From Nemertoderma westbladi (lineage: Eukaryota > Xenacoelomorpha > Nemertodermatida > Nemertodermatidae), in the NCBI GenBank assembly GCA_032718475.1, contig JAUCBJ010006407.1:1-42267 (forward strand): a stretch of 42,267 nt of DNA, given 5' to 3'. The translations under genes and the position numbers were made by a program. Below, in pieces: positions 24,517 through 35,108 of the stretch. Positions within the stretch are counted from its first letter, which is position 1; the number at the start of each line of letters is the position of its first letter. The notes beneath the pieces are model-generated. The model was not told the origin of the DNA, did not search any database, and saw only the letters and a list, made by a program, of their open reading frames with translations.

Positions 24517-26490
24517 CTATCTATCAGTGTTGCTTTACAATCAGTGCTGCTGCAATACTGTAGGCTATCTATCAGTGTTGCTTTACAATACTGTAGGCTA
24601 TCTATCAGTGTTGCTTTACAATCAGTGCTGCTGCGATACTGTAGGCTATCTATCAGTGTTACTTTACAATACTGTAGGCTATCTATCAGTGTTACTTTAC
24701 AATACTGTAGGCTATCTATCAGTGTTGCTTTACAATACTGTAGGCTATCTATCAGTGTTACTTTACAATACTGTAGGCTATCTATCAGTGTTACTTTACA
24801 ATACTGTAGGCTATCTATCAGTGTTACTTTACAATACTATAGGCTATCTATCAGTGTTGTTTTACAATCTGTGCTGCTGCAATACTGTACGATATCTATC
24901 AGTGTTGCTTTACAATACTGTAGGCTATCTATCAGTGTTGCTTTACAATACTGTAGGCTATCTATCAGTGTTGCGCTTTACAATCAGTGCTACTGCAATA
25001 CTGAGGCTATCTATCAGTGTTGCTTTACAATCAGTGCTGCTGCAATACTGTAGGCTATCTATCAGTGCTGCTGCAATACTGTAGGCTATCTATCAGTGTT
25101 GCTTTACAATCAGTGATACTGCAATACTGAGGCTATCTATCAGTGTTGCTTTACAATCAGTGCTGCTGCAATACTGTAGGCTATCTATCAGTGCTGCTGC
25201 AATACTGTAGGCTATCTATCAGTGTTGCTTTACAATCAGTGCTGCTGCAATACTGTAGGCTATCTATCAGTGTTGCTTTACAATACTGTAGGCTATCTAT
25301 CAGTGTTGCTTTACAATCAGTGCTGCTGCAATACTGTAGGCTATCTATCAGTGTTGCTTTACAATACTGTAGGCTATCTATCAGTGTTGCTTTACAATAC
25401 TGTAGGCTATCTATCAGTGTTGCTTTACAATACTGTAGGCTATCGATCAGTGTTGCTTTACAATACTGTAGGCTATCTATCAGTGTTGTTTTACAATATG
25501 TGCTACTGCAATACTGTAGGCTATCTATCAGTGTTGCTTTACAATCAGTGCTGCTGCAATACTGTAGGCTATCTATCAGTGTTACTTTACAATACTGTAG
25601 GCTATATACCAGTGTTGCTTTACAATCAGTGCTGCTGCAATACTGTAGGCTATCTATCAGTGTTGCTTTACAATGCTGTAGGCTATCTATCAGTGTTACT
25701 TTATAATACTGTAGGGTATCTATCAGTGTTGCTTTACAATCAGTGATGCTGCAATACTGTAGGCTATCTATCAGTGTTGCTTTACAATCAGTGCTGCTGC
25801 AATACTGTAGGCTATCTATCAGTGTTGCTTTACAATACTGTAGGCTATCTATCAGTGTTGCTTTACAATCAGTGCTGCTGCAATACTGTAGGCTATCTAT
25901 CAGTGTTGCTTTACAATACTGTAGGCTATCTATCAGTGTTGTTTTACAATATGTGCTACTGCAATACTGTAGGCTATCTACCAGTGTTGCTTTACAATCA
26001 GTGCTGCTGCAATACTGTAGGCTATCTATCAGTGTTGCTTTACAATACTGTAGGCTATCTATCAGTGTTGCTTTACAATCAGTGCTGCTGCGATACTGTA
26101 GGCTATCTATCAGTGTTACTTTACAATACTGTAGGCTATCTATCAGTGTTGCTTTACAATCAGTGCTGCTGCAATACTGTAGGCTATCTATCAGTGTTGC
26201 TTTACAATCAGTGATGCTGCAATACTGTAGGCTATCTATCAGTGTTGCTTTACAATACTGTAGGCTATCTATCAGTGTTACTTTACAATACTGTAGGCTA
26301 TCTATCAGTGTTGCTTTACAATCAGTGCTGCTGCAATACTGTAGGCTATCTATCAGTGTTGCTTTACAATCAGTGCTGCTGCAATACTGTAGGCTATCTA
26401 TCAGTGTTGCTTTCCAATACTGTAGGATATCTATCAGTGTTGCTTTACAATACTGTAGGATATCTATCAGTGCTGCTGCAATACTGTAGG
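24517..26490. repeat. Higher-order repeat in satellite B, copy 1 (1,974 bp)
   Basis: Marker variants recur exactly 1,974 bp downstream: cagtgatact at 25111 and 27085, and ttgcgcttta at 24971 and 26945. The open stretches at 25143, 25222 and 25743 are identical in translation to those at 27117, 27196 and 27717. The copies are adjacent and head to tail. The boundaries are estimates, good to a few tens of bases. Confidence 0.9.
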
Positions 26491-28464
26491 CTTTCTATCA
26501 GTGTTGCTTTACAATCAGTGCTGCTGCAATACTGTAGGCTATCTATCAGTGTTGCTTTACAATACTGTAGGCTATCTATCAGTGTTGCTTTACAATCAGT
26601 GCTGCTGCGATACTGTAGGCTATCTATCAGTGTTACTTTACAATACTGTAGGCTATCTATCAGTGTTACTTTACAATACTGTAGGCTATCTATCAGTGTT
26701 GCTTTACAATACTGTAGGCTATCTATCAGTGTTACTTTACAATACTGTAGGCTATCTATCAGTGTTACTTTACAATACTGTAGGCTATCTATCAGTGTTA
26801 CTTTACAATACTATAGGCTATCTATCAGTGTTGTTTTACAATCTGTGCTGCTGCAATACTGTACGATATCTATCAGTGTTGCTTTACAATACTGTAGGCT
26901 ATCTATCAGTGTTGCTTTACAATACTGTAGGCTATCTATCAGTGTTGCGCTTTACAATCAGTGCTACTGCAATACTGAGGCTATCTATCAGTGTTGCTTT
27001 ACAATCAGTGCTGCTGCAATACTGTAGGCTATCTATCAGTGCTGCTGCAATACTGTAGGCTATCTATCAGTGTTGCTTTACAATCAGTGATACTGCAATA
27101 CTGAGGCTATCTATCAGTGTTGCTTTACAATCAGTGCTGCTGCAATACTGTAGGCTATCTATCAGTGCTGCTGCAATACTGTAGGCTATCTATCAGTGTT
27201 GCTTTACAATCAGTGCTGCTGCAATACTGTAGGCTATCTATCAGTGTTGCTTTACAATACTGTAGGCTATCTATCAGTGTTGCTTTACAATCAGTGCTGC
27301 TGCAATACTGTAGGCTATCTATCAGTGTTGCTTTACAATACTGTAGGCTATCTATCAGTGTTGCTTTACAATACTGTAGGCTATCTATCAGTGTTGCTTT
27401 ACAATACTGTAGGCTATCGATCAGTGTTGCTTTACAATACTGTAGGCTATCTATCAGTGTTGTTTTACAATATGTGCTACTGCAATACTGTAGGCTATCT
27501 ATCAGTGTTGCTTTACAATCAGTGCTGCTGCAATACTGTAGGCTATCTATCAGTGTTACTTTACAATACTGTAGGCTATATACCAGTGTTGCTTTACAAT
27601 CAGTGCTGCTGCAATACTGTAGGCTATCTATCAGTGTTGCTTTACAATGCTGTAGGCTATCTATCAGTGTTACTTTATAATACTGTAGGGTATCTATCAG
27701 TGTTGCTTTACAATCAGTGATGCTGCAATACTGTAGGCTATCTATCAGTGTTGCTTTACAATCAGTGCTGCTGCAATACTGTAGGCTATCTATCAGTGTT
27801 GCTTTACAATACTGTAGGCTATCTATCAGTGTTGCTTTACAATCAGTGCTGCTGCAATACTGTAGGCTATCTATCAGTGTTGCTTTACAATACTGTAGGC
27901 TATCTATCAGTGTTGTTTTACAATATGTGCTACTGCAATACTGTAGGCTATCTACCAGTGTTGCTTTACAATCAGTGCTGCTGCAATACTGTAGGCTATC
28001 TATCAGTGTTGCTTTACAATACTGTAGGCTATCTATCAGTGTTGCTTTACAATCAGTGCTGCTGCGATACTGTAGGCTATCTATCAGTGTTACTTTACAA
28101 TACTGTAGGCTATCTATCAGTGTTGCTTTACAATCAGTGCTGCTGCAATACTGTAGGCTATCTATCAGTGTTGCTTTACAATCAGTGATGCTGCAATACT
28201 GTAGGCTATCTATCAGTGTTGCTTTACAATACTGTAGGCTATCTATCAGTGTTACTTTACAATACTGTAGGCTATCTATCAGTGTTGCTTTACAATCAGT
28301 GCTGCTGCAATACTGTAGGCTATCTATCAGTGTTGCTTTACAATCAGTGCTGCTGCAATACTGTAGGCTATCTATCAGTGTTGCTTTCCAATACTGTAGG
28401 ATATCTATCAGTGTTGCTTTACAATACTGTAGGATATCTATCAGTGCTGCTGCAATACTGTAGG
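26491..28464. repeat. Higher-order repeat in satellite B, copy 2 (1,974 bp)
   Basis: This is the second member of the 1,974-bp tandem duplication. A related earlier copy covers about 21041-22308, where the 248-codon stretch at 21562 differs from the one at 25743 by a single residue (offset 4,181). The region 22320-23400 matches 28475-29560 at offset 6,155, which is 4,181 + 1,974. The array therefore grew by at least two rounds of kilobase-scale duplication. Confidence 0.9.
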
Positions 28465-31128
28465 CTTTCTATCAGTGCTGCTGCAATACTCTAGGCTATC
28501 TATCAGTGTTGCTTTACAATCAGTGCTGCTGCAATACTGTAGGCTATCTACCAGTGTTGTTTTACAATCAGTGCTGCTGCAATACTGTAGGCTATTTATC
28601 AGTGTTGCTTTACAATACTGTAGGCTATCTATCAGTGTTGTTTTACAATCAGTGCTGCTGCAATACTGTAGGCTATCTATCAGTGTTGATTTACAATACT
28701 GTAGGCTATCTATCAGTGTTGTTTTACAATCAGTGCTGCTGCAATACTGTAGGCTATCTATCAGTGTTGCTTTACAATACTGTAGGCTATCTATCAGTGT
28801 TGCTTTACAATCAGTGCTGCTGCAATACTGTAGGCTATCTATCAGTGTTGCTTTACAATACTGTAGGCTATCTATCAGTGTTGCTTTACAATACTGTAGG
28901 CTATCTATCAGTGTTGCTTTACAATACTGTAGGCTATCGATCAGTGTTGCTTTACAATACTGTAGGCTATCTATCAGTGTTGTTTTACAATATGTGCTAC
29001 TGCAATACTGTAGGCTATCTATCAGTGTTGCTTTACAATCAGTGCTGCTGCAATACTGTAGGCTATCTATCAGTGTTGCTTTACAATGCTGTAGGCTATC
29101 TATCAGTGTTACTTTATAATACTGTAGGCTATATATCAGTGTTGCTTTACAATCAGTGATGCTGCAATACTGTAGGCTATCTATCAGTGTTGCTTTACAA
29201 TCAGTGCTGCTGCAATACTGTAGGCTATCTATCAGTGTTGCTTTACAATACTGTAGGCTATCTATCAGTGTTGCTTTACAATCAGAGCTGCTGCAATACT
29301 GTAGGCTATCTATCAGTGTTGCTTTACAATACTGTAGGCTATCTATCAGTGTTGTTTTACAATATGTGCTACTGAAATATTGTAGGCTATCTACCAGTGT
29401 TGCTTTACAATCAGTGCTGCTGCAATACTGTAGGCTATCTATCAGTGTTGCTTTACAATACTGTAGGCTATCTATCAGTGTTGCTTTACAATCAGTGCTG
29501 CTGCGATACTGTAGGCTATCTATCAGTGTTACTTTACAATACTGTAGGCTATCTATCAGTGTTGCTTTACAATCAGTGCTGCTGCAATATTGTAGGCTAT
29601 CTATCAGTGTTGCTTTACAATCAGTGATGCTGCAATACTGTAGGCTATCTATCAGTGTTGCTTTACAATACTGTAGGCTATCTATCAGTGTTACTTTACA
29701 ATACTGTAGGCTATCTATCAGTGTTGCTTTACAATCAGTGCTGCTGCAATACTGTAGGCTATCTATCAGTGTTGCTTTACAATCAGTGATGCTGCAATAC
29801 TGTAGGCTATCTATCAGTTTTGCTTTACAATACTGTATGCTATCTATCAGTGTTACTTTACAATACTGTAGGCTATCTATCAGTGTTGCTTTACAATCAG
29901 TGCTGCTGCAATACTGTAGGCTATCTATCAGTGTTGCTTTACAATCAGTGCTGCTGCAATACTGTAGGCTATCTATCAGTGTTGCTTTACAATACTGTAG
30001 GCTATCTATCAGTTTTGCTTTACAATCAGTGCTGCTGCGATACTGTAGGCTATCTATCAGTGTTACTTTACAATACTGTAGGTTATCTATCAGTGTTGCT
30101 TTACAATCAGTGCTGCTGCAATACTGTAGGCTATCTATCAGTGTTGCTTTACAATCAGTGATGCTGCAATACTGTAGGCTATCTATCAGTGTTGCTTTAC
30201 AATACTGTAGGCTATCTATCAGTGTTGTTTTACAATCTGTGCTGCTGCAATACTGTACGCTATCTATCAGTGTTGCTTTACAATACTGTAGGCTATCTAT
30301 CAGTGTTGCTTTACAATACTGTAGGCTATCTATCAGTGTTGTTTTACAATATGTGCTACTGCAATACTGTAGGCTATCTATCAGTGTTGCGCTTTACAAT
30401 CAGTGCTACTGCAATACTGTAGGCTATCAGTGTTGGTTTACAATCAGTGATACTGCAATACTGAGGCTATCTATCAGTGTTACTTTACAATACTGTAGGC
30501 TATCTATCAGTGTTGCTTTACAATCAGTGCTGCTGCAATACTGTAGGCTATCTATCAGTGCTGCTGCAATACTGTAGGCTATTTATCAGTGTTACTTTAC
30601 AATCAGTGCTGCTTTACAATACTGTAGGCTATTTTATCAGTGTTGCTTTACAATCAGTGCTACGGCAATACTGTAGGCTATCTATCAGTGTTGCTTTACA
30701 ATCAGTGCTGCTGCAATACTGTAGGCTATCTATCAGTGTTGCTTTCCAATACTGTAGGCTATCTATCAGTGTTGCTTTACAATACTGTAGGCTATCTATC
30801 AGTGTTACTTTACAATACTGTAGGCTATCTATCAGTGTTGCTTTACAATCAGTGCTGCTGCAATACTGTAGGCTATCTATCAGTGTTGCTTTCCAATACT
30901 GTTGGCTATCTATCAGTGTTGATTTACAATACTGTAGCGTATCTATCAGTGCTGCTGCAATACTGTAGGCTTTCTATCAGTGCTGCTGCAATACTCTAGG
31001 CTATTTATCAGTGTTGCTTTACAATCAGTGCTGCTTTACAATACTGCAGGCTAGCTATCAGTTTTACAATCAGTGCTGCTTTACAATACTGCAGGATATC
31101 TATCAGTGTTGCTTTACAATCAGTGCCG

Positions 31129-31302
31129 CATTGCTAACAATGGACTCTCACAATACATTACTGCTACTACTTTCTGTAACCCTATAAACCGTGACAGTTT
31201 CTCCTCCCAAACTATTATAGGAAATTCATATAACATTAATTTCCCTCATATTTTATATGTTCCAGAATTCGAAATTAATAATTGACCAATCATAGCGCTC
31301 GT
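31129..31302. other. Unique spacer with CCAAT/GCGC motif
   Basis: No gene is recognised. At 31284-31302 the string gaccaatcatagcgctcgtg resembles ccaatca-plus-GCGC strings at 39748-39765 and 39799-39820. This suggests the spacer belongs to the same repeat family as the GCGCGC minisatellite that follows. Confidence 0.5.
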
Positions 31303-31376
31303 GCAAAAACTGTGTTGGGAGTTTTTTTGCGCGTGATAAAACTAAGGCAGGTTTTTGCGGGCGCTAAAACTAAGAG
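31303..31376 (+). repeat. Palindromic GCGCGC minisatellite, right copy, part 1
   Basis: Two to three degenerate units (tttttttgcgcgtgataaaac, gtttttgcgggcgctaaaac) lie directly upstream of LINE A. The cluster resumes at 39427 after the nested insertions. The last 12 bases, taaaactaagag (31365-31376), are the left copy of the LINE A target-site duplication. Confidence 0.85.
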
Positions 31377-31409
31377 GACAAGCCAAGGACAAGCAAGCAA
31401 ATCAAATAT

Positions 31410-32851
31410 GACTGGGAGAAACTCAGAACTGACAATGCTGTAAAGGATGCTTATGCAGTAGAAGTTCAAAACCGCTTTGAAGCACTTCAGTCAATGGATG
31501 AAGACCAATCCACCAATTCAATATACCAGAATATAATAACAGCCCACAAGGAATCAGCTAATAGGCATATCCCCCAGACACCCAAACGAAAACAGTATGT
31601 GCCATGGCAAAACTCTGAGGTTACTTGTAAGAGAGAAGATCTTAAGATAGCCTACAAAGTTAAAACCGAACAACCAACAACCGAAAACATTAACAAGGTT
31701 GAGAAAGCTAAGGACGATCTTAAATTGGCCTACAACATCAGCCAGGAAAAGTACATACAGGATAAAACTGAAGCAATTACAGTTGCTCACATACAGCAAC
31801 AATCAAGACTTACCTGGCAAACTGTAAATGAGATATCTGGTCGGAAAAGTTGTGCAAAGGGGCGCCTCAAAGCCGATAGTCCTGAATAACGTGTTGGGAA
31901 GTGGAAAAACCACTTCAGCAACTTGCTTGGGCAGCCACCAAACATCGAGGTCAGCCCTACAAGGAAAATATATGACAAGACACTACCTATAGAAACAGGG
32001 GACTTCACACCTGCCGAACTCCAAAGAAGCATTAAAAGTATGTCCAATAATAAAGCGAGTGGATTAGATGAAATCCCAGCGGAGGTATGGAAAACCGGAG
32101 TGCTAAACAGACCATTATTGAATGTTTGCAACCGGATGTTAAAAGGGGAAAAGCCACCACCAATTTGGACTAAAGGTCAACTAAAGCCTCTCCCCAAGAA
32201 AGGAGACCTCGGCATACCAACAAACTATCATGGGATCTGTCTGCTTGTGGTAGCTGCCAAAATATACAATAAAATGTTTCTATATAGGATTAGGCCTCAC
32301 ATAGAGAAACTACTGCGTAAGAGCCAAAACGGATTTCGACCAAGTAGATTAACAATAGCTCAGATACTTGCATTACGGAGACTGATTGAAGGAATTAAGT
32401 CAAAGAATCTCCCCGCAGTCATGACTTTTGTGGACTTCAAGAAGGCATTCGACTCCATCCATAGAGGTAAAATGCTTGAAATCCTAAGAGCTTATGGAAT
32501 ACCAGAAGTAATTGTTGCTGGCATTGGATTGTTATATTGTGACACAGAAGCACAGGTACTCTCACCAGATGGTGAAACTGAGTTTTTCTCAATCCTGGCT
32601 GGCGTACTGCAAGGTGACACATTAGCACCATTACTATTTGTAATTGTGCTGGATTATGCAATGAGGACGGCCACAAAGGGTGAAGATCTGGGATTCACAC
32701 TTCAAGTACGCAGAAGTAGTAGATATCCGGCAACTACAGTCACAGACACTGACTTTGCGGATGACATCGCCCTGCTCTCTAATACGCTAGCAGATGCACA
32801 GCTTCTACTAAATAAAGTGGAGAGGGTTGGTAAGGAGGTTGGATTGCATAT
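31410..32851 (+). pseudogene. LINE A reverse transcriptase, N-terminal and core part (disrupted)
   Basis: The reading begins in the linker that follows the endonuclease domain in such LINEs (DWEKLRTD...) and runs through the RT fingers and palm. Visible motifs are TFVDFKKAFDSI (motif A with catalytic Asp, about 32424-32460), AGVLQGDTLAPLLF (motif B) and TDFADDIAL (motif C, FADD, about 32750-32776). An in-frame TAA at 31887-31889 interrupts the frame: the same frame continues immediately with a KWKNHFSNLLG-type segment, so this is a nonsense change and not a frameshift. At 32852 the Gypsy element begins, just after the residues VGLH. The product would copy LINE RNA at nicked target DNA, but this copy cannot make a full protein. 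Confidence 0.9.
32847..32851 (+). other. Target-site duplication of Gypsy element, left copy
   Basis: catat immediately before the 5' LTR recurs at 38768-38772 immediately after the 3' LTR, a 5-bp duplication as expected for Ty3/Gypsy integration. Confidence 0.85.
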
Positions 32852-33112
32852 TGTACTGTATTTGAATTTCCCTCTATATATTAAATATATAGAAGCGGTG
32901 ATTATTGAATTACCTACCGGTAACCAACATACTTTTATTATGTATGTATTAGCCTACTTAATGATATAACTTTAGTACTGTAATACAGTAGGCCTACAGG
33001 CTTCAGATATTATTATTTTGCTTATATACATTATGCTTTTAGATATGAAAGATATTATTATAAGCCTAGCCTAATGTTATATTTTGATCAACAAACAAAT
33101 AGAAATAGAAGA
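32852..33112 (+). repeat. 5' LTR (261 bp)
   Basis: It begins TGTACTG and ends AGAAGA, judged from the 5-bp duplication and from where the two LTRs stop agreeing (t at 33113, c at 38768). The terminus is thus TG...GA and not the usual TG...CA. The only difference from the 3' LTR is a at 33041 versus t at 38696. Inside lie an AT-rich perfect inverted repeat (32874-32892, arms ctatatat/atatatag, a possible TATA region), the palindrome tactgtaatacagta (32976-32990) and gtaggcctac. Confidence 0.95.
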
Positions 33113-33130
33113 TGGCGCTGCGAGTATTTC
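33113..33130 (+). promoter_or_regulatory. Putative primer-binding site
   Basis: tggcgctgcgag follows the 5' LTR directly and begins with the TGG expected for pairing with a tRNA 3' CCA. I cannot say which tRNA would match. Confidence 0.5.
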
Positions 33131-33345
33131 AGTATTTACCGACAATGCTGCAATGAACACCGGCAGACCGGTGACCGGTAGTTAAACCTAAATCGTGGTA
33201 CCGGTGATCAAAAAAATAAATAAACAGGCCTACCGCTATACCGGTACCGACTGACCAGTACAGAGTACTGTGTCGTTGAAAGTAGGCCAATATATATGAC
33301 CAGCGGAGCTAAAGTATCGAAGTAGATAGGCTAAACAGCTTGATT
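33131..33345 (+). other. Gypsy 5' leader
   Basis: This untranslated leader lies between the primer-binding site and the first gag ATG at 33346. It carries four accggt palindromes (33167, 33174, 33200 and 33240); a fifth lies in the LTR (32916). Such a cluster could serve RNA dimerisation or packaging, but that is inference. Confidence 0.45.
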
Positions 33346-34566
33346 ATGCCTACAGGTACAGGTGCTGAAATTACTTCTGCAAGACGTAGCCGTGGCCAAT
33401 ATCGTTTTGGTGCTCAAAAAGCCATAACGCAAGTAGAAATATTAATGACTGAAATCCAACAGCCGGATTACCGGTTGTGTGACTTGCTTACTGCAGAGTT
33501 AGCAGTTAAAGAGGCTAGAGATTTAATGAATACATATCAGGCAGCCGTTGATAGATGTCTGGACGTTGAAGGTGTCGATGAAGACAACCTACACACAGAT
33601 AAAGGGTGGGTCGAGTACTGCGACCTAGATGAAATCCTGGATGGATTATGTAGCTTCCTAAGGAAGATTCGAGGGCAGTTTGATGCAAAGCCTCCACCGG
33701 GAGTTCTAGCTGTAGCTCCTAGATCGTCAAGGATTGATACTTAATTGAAGCCACATATAAATTTATCTGTATCAGCTAGTTTGGCTGAATACCACGTTTG
33801 GAGAAAAGGATTTGAGTCCTTTTATAATTCCAACCAGATGTCTGCATTGCCAGCCTCAACTCAGCGTTCACACCTTCGGTCATGTGTTGACCCAGCCATG
33901 GATCTTAAGGGTGAACAACTTCTTAAAGTTCTTGTAGATACACCAATAATGGAAGTTCTCGAATTTTATGAGCAACATTTTATTCGACAGGTGCCAGTAT
34001 TGAATCACCGACACAACTTTTGGAGTTGTGAATGGGCAGATGGTGAACTCTTCAGTGACTATATCGTGCGTTTGAAGCAAATTGGCCAAGATTCTGAGCT
34101 TGATAGGCTTCCATATGAAGATTTACTGGCTACAAAGATTGTTTGTGGAGCTATTAAGCATCCCAGGTTACAAGAAGAACTTTTAAAGATAAAAGAGCAT
34201 ACATATGATAAGATAATGGAAATAGGCTTAGCATGGGAAATTGCTGCTGCGGCCAAAAGGGCGTTGAATAGAGGAAGAAGTAGCGAAGCTACAGTGAATA
34301 AAGCCTCTACATCTAGTTATAAACGCAATAAAAATGCTAGACAAATAGGGGGCGTTCTCAGCCCAGAGATCGCAATAATGAATCAACCGACTAATGTAGT
34401 TATTGCGGTAATGAAAAACATGGTGTTGGTAAATATTGCCCAGCATATGGGAAATTTTGTAATAAATGCAAATGTAAGAATCATTTCAGTAAGGTTTGCT
34501 ATTATAGAAAATCTCAGAAATCTATTTCTGGGAACAGCAATGCAGAACCGATTCAAAATAATATAA
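33346..34566 (+). pseudogene. gag: Gypsy gag, capsid region, with in-frame stop and loss of frame before the zinc knuckles
   Basis: From ATG 33346 the frame encodes a basic, then helical-looking N-terminal segment, with TAA at 33742-33744. The same frame then continues without interruption (KPHINLSVSASLAEYHVWRK and onward) to 34566, so one gag was interrupted by a nonsense change. The second part has the gag pattern of an aromatic-rich capsid (AEYHVWRKGFESFY; YEQHFIRQVPVLNHRHNFWS). Its final ~60 codons are out of frame: the real zinc-knuckle sequence lies in another frame from 34395. Gag would form the particle that packages element RNA in the cytoplasm; this copy could give only a fragment. 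Confidence 0.8.
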
Positions 34567-35108
34567 TACGCATTTGTGTAACCATGTCACACCATTGTCG
34601 ATCTACACCTACTGCACGAGTACGTGTGGATCCTGAAGATGGGTCTCCACACCAGGCATTTAATGTTGATATTTTACCTGATTCTGGGGCATCTCACTGT
34701 CTGATATCTGCCGATCTAGTTGAGAAATTCAAATTTGAGTGTGAGACTGATGATATACGGCGAATAGTTGCTGCAGGTGGCCATGAGCTTCAATGTAGTG
34801 GATCTACGCAACTAGTTGTTACCTGGTATGACCGTGTAACAACTGTTACAGCATATATAACTCCTGATTTACAGGATGAGTTGATAATTTCTTGGCATAC
34901 CTTAATTGACCTTGATATTATTAATAAGTCATTCCCATTGAGTGAACGAATCATAAAGAAATATGATCTTGGTGTTAAACAAATAGTGATTAATAATACT
35001 ATTTCAGAAAAACATGTACATTTCACAGATGTCAATCATCAACCAACCTCAACTGAAATAAATGAGTTCATTAAGAAATTAAATATAGAATTTCAAGATG
35101 TTTTCTGA
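34395..35108 (+). pseudogene. pol: Gypsy nucleocapsid zinc knuckles plus aspartic protease
   Basis: From 34395 one open frame encodes two CCHC-type knuckles, CSYCGNEKHGVGKYC (C-x2-C-x4-H-x5-C) and CNKCKCKNHFSKVC (C-x2-C-x4-H-x4-C). After about 60 residues the protease motif follows, ILPDSGASHCLIS, with the D-S-G-A catalytic triplet. The knuckles bind nucleic acid, and the protease would cleave the polyprotein as a dimer. This frame is offset by one base from the capsid frame upstream, and a TAA precedes the first knuckle at 34392-34394, so the join to gag is broken. The frame ends in TGA at 35106-35108, right after FQDVF, where the RT frame takes over. Confidence 0.85.

Larger units (their letters stand above)
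19284..31128. repeat. Satellite B: ~11.8 kb array of 33-bp and 15-bp modules
   Basis: The core 33-bp module contains aatactgtaggctatctatc followed by agtgttgctttac. An optional 15-bp module, aatcagtgctgctgc, is inserted after many copies, giving 33- and 48-bp steps in irregular order. The 15-bp module resembles part of the core (atcagtgttgctttacaat versus atcagtgctgctgcaat), so it probably arose by internal duplication. Because 33 and 15 are both multiples of three, two forward frames stay open for hundreds of codons, up to 473. Occasional 1- and 2-nt indels (tactgagg, gttgcgctttac) break these frames, which argues against coding. Recurrent variants are gttactttac, tatgtgctactgc, gctatcgatc and gcgatactg. 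Confidence 0.97.

Noticed and set aside
29156-30577. 473-codon open frame in satellite B as a repeat protein gene
   Set aside because: It follows from 33- and 15-bp modules being multiples of three. Two forward frames are equally open, and 1- and 2-nt indels in some units break them.
3566-31128. CRISPR array
   Set aside because: Units are contiguous tandem repeats with no unique spacers, the context is eukaryotic transposons, and no cas genes are present.
31073-31285. 70-codon open frame at the end of satellite B
   Set aside because: It starts in satellite units and continues into unique sequence with no domain.
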